33,536 nucleotides of DNA from Chloroflexota bacterium (GTDB lineage: Bacteria > Chloroflexota > UBA11872 > UBA12225): the NCBI GenBank assembly GCA_947446285.1, contig CANFGH010000003.1, forward strand, positions 1-33,536, in the 5' to 3' direction. Under the pieces are notes generated by a model. The model was not told the origin of the DNA. It ran no database searches and saw nothing but the letters and a program-made list of their open reading frames with translations. The translations under genes and the position numbers were made by a program. Position 1 is the first letter of the stretch; each line of letters begins with the position of its first letter. Positions 19,165 through 27,809 of the stretch are shown one piece after another.

Positions 19165-20742
19165 TCAGTTCGTCGCAGGCACTATGACCCGGCCAACACC
19201 CCCTGCCATAAGGAGCCCTATTTCCTCGCGGGTGGCGGTAGCTGCCTCAACCTCACCGACGATCCTACCCCTGAACATCACCAGGATCCGGTCCGAGACC
19301 GCCAGGAGTTCGTCGAGTTCCGCGGATACGAGCAGCACGGCGGCACCGGCATCCCGTGCCGCAATCAGGGCACCGTGAATGAACACTACCGAACCAACAT
19401 CAACGCCTCGGGTCGGTTGTGATGCCACCAAAGCACGGACATCGCGCGACAGTTCGCGGGCAATGATGACCTTCTGCTTGTTTCCACCCGAAAGCGATCC
19501 GACCCGTGCCTCCGGGTTCGCAGGTCTGACATCAAACCGTCCCACCAGATCGCGCGCCTGATCCCGCATTGCCTTCGCCTGCATGACCATCCAGCGGGAA
19601 AACGGCAACCGGTAATAGCGGTTCAGGATCATGTTCTGCGCAACCGTGAACGGAAGAACAAGTCCGTGGCGCTGCCGATCCTCCGGAATGTGGGCTAGCC
19701 CTGCATCTGTTCGTTCGCGCACGGTCGCACGGGTCAAGTCGCGTTCACCGAGGTGGAGAGACCCTGATTGGGTCGCCCGAAGTCCGGTTATCGCCTCGAC
19801 GAGTTCGGTCTGGCCATTTCCCTGCACGCCAGCCACACCCACGATTTCGCCGGTTCGCACTGAAAGCGACACACCATCGACAGCCCGGACCCGGCGGTCA
19901 TCGTTCACCACAAGCTCGCGCACAACAATCACCGGATTTCCCGGAACCGATGGCGCCTTCTCCACACGCAGGAGAACATCGCGCCCGACCATCAGAGATG
20001 CAAGCGACTCTGGCGTGGCGTCGCGTGGCAGGACCTCGCCAGCGACCGCTCCCCGCCGCATCACGACGATCCGGTGGGCCACGTCAAGCACCTCACGCAA
20101 CTTGTGAGAGATGAAGACAATCCCGGTTCCCTCGTGGGCAAGTCCCCGCAGCACCTTGAAAAGGTCGTCCGCCTCCTGAGGGGTCAGGACCGCGGTCGGT
20201 TCGTCCAGGATCAGCACCCGCGCGCCACGGTACAGCGCCTTGATGATCTCGACCCTTTGCTGCTGTCCGACCGAGAGATCCTTCACCAAGGCCCGGGGGT
20301 CAATATCGATGCCGAAACGCCGCCCCAACGCCGTGATCTGCGCTTCGAGGTCACTCAAGTCCAGAATGCCACGTCGAGACGGTTCAACACCCAGGGCAAT
20401 GTTCTCGGCAACCGTGAACGGCGGGACAAGCATGAAGTGCTGGTGCACCATGCCGATCCCGAGAGCAAGTGCATCCCGCGGCGACTGGAGACGCACGGGT
20501 CCTCCGTCGATCAGCACGCTTCCGGCATCCGGCGCGGTCATGCCGAAAAGCATGTTCATGAGCGTCGTCTTGCCGGCACCATTCTCACCGAGCAACGCGA
20601 CGATCTCACCACGACGAACCCCGAACTGCACCTCCTTGTTCGCAATAACTGACCCGTATCGCTTGGTCAGTCCCCGCGCCTCAAGGACATACCCCTCAGA
20701 GGACGGGGGAATTCCCAGCACGCTGCCACCACCAACGGTCAT
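19165..20742 (-). CDS. ABC transporter ATP-binding protein, two fused ATPase domains (nucleoside/BMP-linked type)
   Basis: Walker A GENGAGKTT, signature LSVGQQQRVEI and second signature GSLSGGNKQKVIIAREL; adjacent to two permeases and BMP protein. Confidence 0.92.
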   Translation of the reverse strand: MTVGGGSVLGIPPSSEGYVLEARGLTKRYGSVIANKEVQFGVRRGEIVALLGENGAGKTTLMNMLFGMTAPDAGSVLIDGGPVRLQSPRDALALGIGMVHQHFMLVPPFTVAENIALGVEPSRRGILDLSDLEAQITALGRRFGIDIDPRALVKDLSVGQQQRVEIIKALYRGARVLILDEPTAVLTPQEADDLFKVLRGLAHEGTGIVFISHKLREVLDVAHRIVVMRRGAVAGEVLPRDATPESLASLMVGRDVLLRVEKAPSVPGNPVIVVRELVVNDDRRVRAVDGVSLSVRTGEIVGVAGVQGNGQTELVEAITGLRATQSGSLHLGERDLTRATVRERTDAGLAHIPEDRQRHGLVLPFTVAQNMILNRYYRLPFSRWMVMQAKAMRDQARDLVGRFDVRPANPEARVGSLSGGNKQKVIIARELSRDVRALVASQPTRGVDVGSVVFIHGALIAARDAGAAVLLVSAELDELLAVSDRILVMFRGRIVGEVEAATATREEIGLLMAGGVGRVIVPATN

Positions 20743-20784
20743 GGCCGGTCCCACATCGCGGTCGCGATCACCGGATTACTCATC

Positions 20785-21786
20785 TCAGTCCGCCTCATAG
20801 GGTGTGCCGACGGCCGCGGGCGGACTGACACGGCCAATCACGCCGGCAAGGATGACGATCGTGAGCAGATACGGAAACATCCCCACAATCTGGGCTGGCA
20901 CGGGAATTCCGAATTGTTGGGCATTGATGTGCAAGGCATTTGCCGCCCCGAACAGCAGCGACGCAGCCCACGCACCCGCAGGCGTCCATCCACCAAAGAT
21001 CAGCGCCGCCAAGGCAATGAACCCACGGCCATTTGTCATCAGCGGTTCGAACGCCGGAACCGATTCCAGCGTGAAATACGCGCCACCAATCCCGGCAATC
21101 GCCCCACCGATCATCACGGCGGTGTACCGGGTTCGAATGACACTGATCCCAGCCGCGTGCGCGGCCCGAGGCAGTTCCCCGACTGATCGGAGGCGCAACC
21201 CCCACGGCGTGTGGAAGATCACCAGGTGCGTCAAAGGCACAAGCAGGAGCGCCATCCACGCGATCGGTTGCTGCTGGAAGACTGGCCCGACTACCGGCAA
21301 ATCGGCAAGCACGGGTATCCGGAGCGCAGGCAACAACCCTGCCCCAACGAGTGCCTGGCGACGCACCACTTCTGTCGAGAGGAACCCAGTGATCCCGGCA
21401 GCCATGATGTTAATCACGGTGCCGCTGACAATCTGGTCCACCCGGAGTGAGACCGATAGCCAGGCGTGAAGCGTTGCCATCGCCACCCCGACCGCCATGC
21501 CTGCCAAGACACCGATGAGAAGGCTCTTGGTAACTGCGGCCCCAAGGAATGCCCCGAAGGCCGCCGAGAGCATCATGCCCTCAATGGCGATGTTCGCCAC
21601 CCCACTCCGTTCGCAAAGCAAACCGGCAAGGGCACCAAGTGTCAGGGGTGTCGCGAACCGCAGCATCGTTGCCAGCATGCTTGCGGCGACAATCGATGCC
21701 GAGACATCCGGCGACCGCAATACCTCAGCGCCCCCGATGAGCAAACCGATGCACCCGATGATGAACGCGAAGCGGCCTCGCGTCAC
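20785..21786 (-). CDS. ABC transporter permease (nucleoside type)
   Basis: GTG start 21786 in GTGA overlap with upstream stop; FATPLTLGALAGLLCERSGVANIAIEGMMLSAAFGA. Confidence 0.9.
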   Translation of the reverse strand: MTRGRFAFIIGCIGLLIGGAEVLRSPDVSASIVAASMLATMLRFATPLTLGALAGLLCERSGVANIAIEGMMLSAAFGAFLGAAVTKSLLIGVLAGMAVGVAMATLHAWLSVSLRVDQIVSGTVINIMAAGITGFLSTEVVRRQALVGAGLLPALRIPVLADLPVVGPVFQQQPIAWMALLLVPLTHLVIFHTPWGLRLRSVGELPRAAHAAGISVIRTRYTAVMIGGAIAGIGGAYFTLESVPAFEPLMTNGRGFIALAALIFGGWTPAGAWAASLLFGAANALHINAQQFGIPVPAQIVGMFPYLLTIVILAGVIGRVSPPAAVGTPYEAD

Positions 21787-22916
21787 CGGCCACTCTCCGA
21801 ATCTGCGACAGGTGCCGTTGACGCAGCGACTGGATCTGCTTCGGTTTGCGCCGGGCCAATCCGGTAGATCCACCGGATGATCTGATCAGCCGCGATCATC
21901 AGGAGGACCAGCGCCTGGATCACGGAAATGATGTCCGTGGAAATCTGGGTGCGGAATTGCAACTTCGTCGCACCAGTTCGAAGTGCGGCGAACAGGATTG
22001 ACGACAGCACCACCCCGGATACCGTGTTCCTTCCAAGCAACGCTATGGCAATGCTGTCGAACCCGTACCCGACGTTGAACCCAAGCGTGCTTCGGTAGTT
22101 GACCCCGGCCACTTGCACGGCGCCAGCAAGGCCCGCAAGCATTCCCGAAACGCCCATGGCCCAGGTCATGCGCCGGACGACGTTGACCCCTGCATACGAG
22201 GCCGCATCCGGATTGATCCCCACCATCCGGAGTTCAAATCCCGTGGTCGTCTTCCACAGGACAAACCAGACCAAGACCGCGACACCGATCACAAGGATCA
22301 CCCCACTGTGGAGGCCAGGAACGAGATCAGGCAGACGTGCCGTCTCCGCCACCTTCGGCGTCTGCGCGATCACATTCAACGGCGAACGGTCGCGCAACAC
22401 CCCATTCAGCAGATACGCCGCGAGTTGCCCTCCGACGTAATTGAGCATGATGGTCGTGATGACCTCATGCGCACCGGTTCGCGCCTTCAGCAGTCCGGCG
22501 ATTCCGCCCCAAATGGCACCTGCAAGGCATCCAGTGAGGAGCACGAGGGGCAAGTGGATGACCAACGGCAGTGAGGTGACCGTGAAACCGACCCATGCAC
22601 TTGCAAGTGCGCCGACCGCCAACTGTCCCTCGGCACCAATGTTGAACATCCCTCCGCGAAACCCGACCATGACGGCCAATCCCGTGAAGACGTAGGGAAC
22701 CATTCGGAGGACCGTATCGATGGTTGCAGCCCGCGACCCGAACGCGCCTTCAATCAGGGCCTGGTACGCCTCGACGACGAACCAGATCCCGAACCATGGA
22801 CCGTCAATCCTCGGGCCTGAGGCCCAGATGATGACGCCTCCGATGAGCAACGCCGTCACGATGGCAAGCGACGGAATCAGCCCGCCGATCAATCGCGCCC
22901 TGACGGCCTGCGTCAC
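21783..22916 (-). CDS. ABC transporter permease (nucleoside type)
   Basis: PYVFTGLAVMVGFRGGMFNIGAEGQLAVGAL and HEVITTIMLNYVG, typical of YufP/NupP-like permeases. Confidence 0.9.
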   Translation of the reverse strand: MTQAVRARLIGGLIPSLAIVTALLIGGVIIWASGPRIDGPWFGIWFVVEAYQALIEGAFGSRAATIDTVLRMVPYVFTGLAVMVGFRGGMFNIGAEGQLAVGALASAWVGFTVTSLPLVIHLPLVLLTGCLAGAIWGGIAGLLKARTGAHEVITTIMLNYVGGQLAAYLLNGVLRDRSPLNVIAQTPKVAETARLPDLVPGLHSGVILVIGVAVLVWFVLWKTTTGFELRMVGINPDAASYAGVNVVRRMTWAMGVSGMLAGLAGAVQVAGVNYRSTLGFNVGYGFDSIAIALLGRNTVSGVVLSSILFAALRTGATKLQFRTQISTDIISVIQALVLLMIAADQIIRWIYRIGPAQTEADPVAASTAPVADSESGR

Positions 22917-22946
22917 CGTGCGTACACCTTCCCCGCCAATGAAACT

Positions 22947-22978
22947 GGCACGGCATCCCTCGGAAGGGACGCCGTGCC
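22947..22978 (-). terminator. intercistronic hairpin (attenuator/partial terminator or 3' stabiliser) between BMP gene and permease genes
   Basis: GGCACGGCaTCCCT-CGGA-AGGGAcGCCGTGCC, 14-position stem with one mismatch, followed on minus strand by AGTTTCATT. Confidence 0.6.
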
Positions 22979-22998
22979 GGAAGTGTCAATATGGGCGC

Positions 22999-23030
22999 CC
23001 CGGCGATGCATGGACCCACCCATCGCCGGG
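22999..23030. promoter_or_regulatory. second intercistronic inverted repeat
   Basis: CCCGGCGATG-N12-CATCGCCGGG perfect 10-bp arms just after BMP stop codon. Confidence 0.5.
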
Positions 23031-23038
23031 AACGGTTC

Positions 23039-24178
23039 TTAGCCCTTGGCCGGCTTGACGTTGGTCTTGAGCGTGCCGGCATCGAGATCCTTGCGGATGG
23101 TCTCAAGCTTGGTCTTGATCTCGGCGCTGACCTTTGAGTCAAGATCATGGAACGGTGCGAGGCCAACCTTGCCGTTGACGTTCCCTCCCTTGAACTTGCC
23201 ATCAGATACTGCCTTGATCAGATCAGAGACGCCCTGGTCGATGATCTTCATCCCGCTTGAAAGCAGGACGGCCTTCGCCTCTGGGACGGTGAGGTACTGA
23301 TCGGTATCGACACCGATCGCCAGCACACCCTTGTCCTTGCGTTCCGCGACACCGTAGAGAGCCCCGTTTCCGGTCTTGCCGCCGGCACCGAAGATCACAT
23401 CGACACCCTTGTCGGCCATGGAAAGCGCCGTGGCCTTGCCCCACTCGGGATCGTCGAAGGTCTTCTCCGGTCCCACGTCGCTGTGATAGACGATCTGGAG
23501 ATCGGCATCAGCCTTGGCGAACTTCACTCCGGCACGGAAACCCTCGCCGAACCGCCACACGGGTGGCACGACATCGGTGGCAAGCACCGCGCCGACCTTG
23601 CCACTCTTGGAGACGAGCGCCGAAAGGACACCAACCATGAACCCGGCCTTGTCCTCCTCGAAGATCAGTCCGGCGAGGTTCTCGACCGGCTTCTCCTGGA
23701 ACTGATCAACACCGATGAACTTGATCGTCGGATTGGCCTTCGCCGCCTCAATCGTCGCATCGCCGAGCAGGAAGCCGACCGTGACGATCACGTCGTACTT
23801 CTCGGATACGAACTGCTGGATGTTCTTCTTGTAGTCGTTGGGATCCCGGGTCTCGACGTACTTCGACTCACCCTTGATCGCCGCCGCGCCAGCCTTGGCG
23901 CCATTCCAAGCCGACTCGTTGAAGCTCTTGTCGTCGACCTTGCCGACGTCAGTCACGAGGCCGACCTTGAGCACCTTGGCCGCCACCGTCGGCTCGGGGG
24001 CCTTGGTTGGGGCAGCCGCCGCCGCGGGTGCGGTCGTTGGTGCTGCGGGCGCCGGAGCTGCCGGTGCCTTGGTTGGTTCAGCCTTCGCTGCAGGCGCGGC
24101 CGGAGCCGCCTCACCACCGCATGCTGCCAAAATAGGCAACGCTGCCAGCCCAAATAACAGATTACGCCGTGTTCTCAT
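23039..24178 (-). CDS. BMP family nucleoside-binding lipoprotein (ABC SBP)
   Basis: MRTRRNLLFGLAALPILAACGG lipobox; KVGLVTDVGKVDDKSFNESAWNGAKAG; GGAGGAG RBS upstream of ATG 24178. Confidence 0.92.
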   Translation of the reverse strand: MRTRRNLLFGLAALPILAACGGEAAPAAPAAKAEPTKAPAAPAPAAPTTAPAAAAAPTKAPEPTVAAKVLKVGLVTDVGKVDDKSFNESAWNGAKAGAAAIKGESKYVETRDPNDYKKNIQQFVSEKYDVIVTVGFLLGDATIEAAKANPTIKFIGVDQFQEKPVENLAGLIFEEDKAGFMVGVLSALVSKSGKVGAVLATDVVPPVWRFGEGFRAGVKFAKADADLQIVYHSDVGPEKTFDDPEWGKATALSMADKGVDVIFGAGGKTGNGALYGVAERKDKGVLAIGVDTDQYLTVPEAKAVLLSSGMKIIDQGVSDLIKAVSDGKFKGGNVNGKVGLAPFHDLDSKVSAEIKTKLETIRKDLDAGTLKTNVKPAKG

Positions 24179-24294
24179 CACCACTCCTCCATTGGAACAA
24201 CCACTGGGTGCGCCAGCTGACTGCTTCCCCGCCCCCTGCGCAGTCGACTTCCGCGAGTATAGCGAGGAAAGGCCACGCTACCGGCGACACACCC

Positions 24295-25632
24295 CTACCC
24301 AGACAACCTCGCCAAGGCATGGGCAAGCACGCGCACGCCATTCGCGATCTCTTCCGGGGCGGTGAACTCATCAGGCCGATGGCTTACCCCACCGCGGCAC
24401 GGCACAAAAACCATCGCCGTGGGACAGATGCGAGGCATGAACAACGCATCGTGATAGGCGCGGCTCGGCAACTGGTGGGTTGCAAGTCCAGCATCGGCTG
24501 CACTGGCCTCCAAGACATCCCGCAGATCACGATGCATGGTTTCTGGCAGGTCGGTGGTTACCACCTCAAGGTCTATCCGAACTCCCCGTCGCGAGGCAAT
24601 CCCGGCAGCGTCGTCGCCTAGCTGCCGAAGCACGCCATCCCGTCTCGCCCCCTCGACGTCGCGTACATCAATGGAGAGTCGAACCTCCGATGGAACCCCA
24701 TTCACCGCCCCGGGAAAGACCGCTATCTGACCGACCGTTCCGACGGTGTCGATGCTTCCAGTTCCACGGGCGGCAGCTTCCACGCAGAGGATCAGTTCGG
24801 CAGACGCAGTCAACGCATCGTGTCGATCTGGCATCAGCAAGCCGCCGGCATGCCCGCCCTCGCCGGTGATCACTGCCCGGACCGTCGCCGGCGCCGCGAT
24901 CGCGGTCACCACCCCAATTGGCAGGCCAAGCCGCTCAAGCACCGGACCTTGCTCAATGTGCAGTTCCAGAAAGGCATGGTAGGTTCCTTCCGGAACCCTG
25001 ACGTTCTCCAAGGGCCCGGACCAGCCTGCCTGACGGCGTGCCTCCTCGACACCGTGACCTTCGCCATCTCGCAGGGAACGAGCCTGGTCTGGTGACATTG
25101 CACCGGACATCAGTCGGCTGCCAAGGCACCCAACGCCAAACCGCGTCGGTTCCTCACTGGCGAACACGATGATCTCGAGAGACCGCGTCGGGACGAAACC
25201 GGCGTGCTGGAGTGCCCTCACCGCCTCGATTGCCCCGACGACACCCACGCACCCGTCATACAGCCCGGCATTCGGAATGGCGTCCACGTGCGACCCGGTT
25301 GCCACGGGAGGCAGTGACGGGTCCGACCCGGACCACCGGGCATAGATCGTCCCGATCTCATCGGTGCGCAGTTCCAGTCCAACTTCTTCAAGGAGACTCG
25401 ATACATACGCGCGCCCAGCTACGTCAGTCGGTGTCCAGAGAACCCTAGTCACGGCGGGTGGGGGCGCATCGGTAAACGTGGCCAAGTGCGCCAACTGTGC
25501 CTGTATCCGACCCGCGTCAACGCTAATGCGACTGGTCTCAACCGCAGGCTGGTTCCGCCGCGCAGTCGCAAAATCTGAAGAACCGTCCTCAGATCTGCGA
25601 CCTTGGGATGGAGCGGCACGATCAGTCATCAT
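24295..25632 (-). CDS. M20 family Zn-dependent amidohydrolase, probable ureidoglycolate amidohydrolase (UAH type)
   Basis: GSHVDAIPNAGLYDGCVGVVGAIEA, SEEPTRFGVGCLGSRLMSG, FLELHIEQGPVLE, GVVTAIAAPATVRAVITGEGGHAGGLLMP, SIDTVGTVG, SRAYHDALFMPRICP..FVPCRGGVSHRPDE; resembles plant UAH from memory. Confidence 0.75.
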   Translation of the reverse strand: MMTDRAAPSQGRRSEDGSSDFATARRNQPAVETSRISVDAGRIQAQLAHLATFTDAPPPAVTRVLWTPTDVAGRAYVSSLLEEVGLELRTDEIGTIYARWSGSDPSLPPVATGSHVDAIPNAGLYDGCVGVVGAIEAVRALQHAGFVPTRSLEIIVFASEEPTRFGVGCLGSRLMSGAMSPDQARSLRDGEGHGVEEARRQAGWSGPLENVRVPEGTYHAFLELHIEQGPVLERLGLPIGVVTAIAAPATVRAVITGEGGHAGGLLMPDRHDALTASAELILCVEAAARGTGSIDTVGTVGQIAVFPGAVNGVPSEVRLSIDVRDVEGARRDGVLRQLGDDAAGIASRRGVRIDLEVVTTDLPETMHRDLRDVLEASAADAGLATHQLPSRAYHDALFMPRICPTAMVFVPCRGGVSHRPDEFTAPEEIANGVRVLAHALARLSG

Positions 25633-26399
25633 GCGTCTCCGGGTGCGATGGTCAAATCAAGCAGCGGATTGCGGTTTCCGTTCTTGTAATACAGGTACCG
25701 TGCTGGCTCATTCCCGATCGCTGCGAACCACTGCGGGCAGAACGGTCCCATCCACATCTGATCCTCGCGCTGCACCGGGTACCACTGGTCCTCCAGACGA
25801 TAGATGCCACCACCCTGCAGGAAGATCACCCCGTGCTCCATGTAATGGCTTTCCACCAGGGGCAGACATGCGCCCGGTTCAAACGTGAACACATTCATGG
25901 CAATGTCGAACCCCGGCAGATCGGGCAAGAGGGACTGAAGCCGGGCACGGGGATCCCCAAGAAACGGCACCTTCTCAATCTCATCCAAACGTGAAACAAC
26001 CACAAATGCCGGTTCCGCACCGTGCGGCGCGGTGATTGCGCGACGGTCAAGCACGAACACCCGACTCGCGGTTACCGCGTCCATGCCGGTGACTGTCCCC
26101 GACGGGGCGAACGCAAATCCCTCCTCATGCAGTTCGTGCACATCGTGTCCTGCTCGGAACTTCACGCTTCCTTCAAGGACGAAGACAAATCGCTCGACCC
26201 CCACCGGCGGAGGTGCAGCGTGCCCGCCCACCGCCATCTCGGCGATGTACTGGACGAAGCCCGCCCCGACCTGCGGCGAGATTGTCACGATCGTTCGCGT
26301 GCCGGTCCACCCGGGAAAGGACGTCTTGACATGACTTTCTGGGGTGATTACTGCATGCCTCGCGCCAATGAATGTACGTGTGGTCGGTGGCAGGGCCAT
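25629..26399 (-). CDS. allE: (S)-ureidoglycine aminohydrolase (bicupin)
   Basis: MALPPTTRTFIGARHAVITPESHVKTSFPGWTGT..., FVFVLEGSVKFRAG, FEPGACLPLVESHYMEHGVIFLQGGGIYRLEDQWYPVQREDQMWMGPFCPQWF. Confidence 0.88.
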   Translation of the reverse strand: MALPPTTRTFIGARHAVITPESHVKTSFPGWTGTRTIVTISPQVGAGFVQYIAEMAVGGHAAPPPVGVERFVFVLEGSVKFRAGHDVHELHEEGFAFAPSGTVTGMDAVTASRVFVLDRRAITAPHGAEPAFVVVSRLDEIEKVPFLGDPRARLQSLLPDLPGFDIAMNVFTFEPGACLPLVESHYMEHGVIFLQGGGIYRLEDQWYPVQREDQMWMGPFCPQWFAAIGNEPARYLYYKNGNRNPLLDLTIAPGDA

Positions 26400-26453
26400 G
26401 GCTTCTATTCCTCGAGTGTGGTTCCCGAAGGTTCGGGTGCGGACCATCTGTGG

Positions 26454-27809
26454 TCAGGCGTGCGTGGCGGGACGCACGAGCCGTCCCTGGGGTTCGCCAA
26501 CCGGCTTGCCATCGATCGCAACCGTTATCCCCCGCAGGATTGTTCGATGCGCTCGTCCGGTGAAGGATCTTCCTACGTAGGGGCTCTGCAAGTGCCGGTA
26601 ATGAAGGTCCGAGCGCGCCAGAACGGTGTGTTCATCGGTAGCCACGAACGTGAGATCGGCATCGGCCCCAACGGCAATCCGTCCCTTGCGAGGCGCAAGG
26701 CCGAAGCGGCTCGCAGGACCGGCAGCGACCAGCGCCGCAATCTGTGCAAGAGATAACCCGTGTGCCGGACCCTCGGTCAGGAGCGCACCAAGCGTCGATT
26801 GCACTCCCGAGATACCTCCCCAGACTGCGAAGAAATCATCGCCGTCCTTCATGGACGGAGGGGCAGGGGAGTGATCCGATACCACCATGCCGACCCCGCC
26901 ACCAACGACAACTTCCCAGAGACGCGCCCGTTCTTCAGCATTGCGAACCGGTGGGGCACACTTCGCAATCGCTCCGAGCACATCAATGTCCTCGTCCGTG
27001 AAGGTGAGGTAGTGCGGACAGGTCTCGCAAGAAACGTCGATCCCGCGCGCCCGGGCAGCGGCCACGATTGCCGCTCCACGGCCACTACTGACATGCACGA
27101 TATGCAGGCGAGCACCCGTCGCCTCGGCGAGATGAATCGCCCGCACGATGGCCTCGGTTTCGGCAACAACCGGGCGCGACGCCAGGTATGACCGGACGTC
27201 CCTTCCTCCGGATGCCCGCAACCGTGCCGTCAAACCTCGGGTGATCGCGTCGTTTTCGGCATGGACGGCCATGACCATGCCCAGTTCCGCCGCAATGGTC
27301 ATCCCGTCCATGAGGGTCAGATCATCGGACGCGGCAAACTCCGGCAAGCCACTGTCGGACATGAACGCCTTGACCCCGATCACTCCCCGGGCATGCAGTT
27401 CACGTAGGCGGTCGACGTTTCCCGGCACCAATCCGCCCCAGAGGGCGAAATCGACGTGCGCGATGCGTGAGGCAATTGCCAGTTTCTCGTCGAAGCTTGC
27501 TCCGTCCAAGGTCAATGGCAGGTTATTGAGGGGCATGTCGCCGAATGTCGTGCCCCCGCCGACGGCAAAGGCACGGCTACCCGTAGAAAGCCCCTCCCAG
27601 TTGGTGCGCCCCGGTTCATTGAAGTGGACGTGGGTATCCACGGCGCCCGGAAAGACATGAAGCCCTGAGGCATCGATCGCCGTGGCGGATCCGGCGTGCA
27701 GATCCGGCCCGATGGCGGAAATGATTCCGTCTTGAATTTCGATGTCTTCCCGCCAGACAGACCCGTCACGGACGACCAAGCCACCCCGAACAACCTGCCT
27801 GCCGGTCAT
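26454..27809 (-). CDS. allB: allantoinase
   Basis: VFPGAVDTHVHFNEPGRTNWEG, KAFMSDSGLPEF, HIVHVSS, CETCPHYLTFTDED, VSDHSPAPPSMK: cyclic amidohydrolase/allantoinase signatures. Confidence 0.92.
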   Translation of the reverse strand: MTGRQVVRGGLVVRDGSVWREDIEIQDGIISAIGPDLHAGSATAIDASGLHVFPGAVDTHVHFNEPGRTNWEGLSTGSRAFAVGGGTTFGDMPLNNLPLTLDGASFDEKLAIASRIAHVDFALWGGLVPGNVDRLRELHARGVIGVKAFMSDSGLPEFAASDDLTLMDGMTIAAELGMVMAVHAENDAITRGLTARLRASGGRDVRSYLASRPVVAETEAIVRAIHLAEATGARLHIVHVSSGRGAAIVAAARARGIDVSCETCPHYLTFTDEDIDVLGAIAKCAPPVRNAEERARLWEVVVGGGVGMVVSDHSPAPPSMKDGDDFFAVWGGISGVQSTLGALLTEGPAHGLSLAQIAALVAAGPASRFGLAPRKGRIAVGADADLTFVATDEHTVLARSDLHYRHLQSPYVGRSFTGRAHRTILRGITVAIDGKPVGEPQGRLVRPATHA

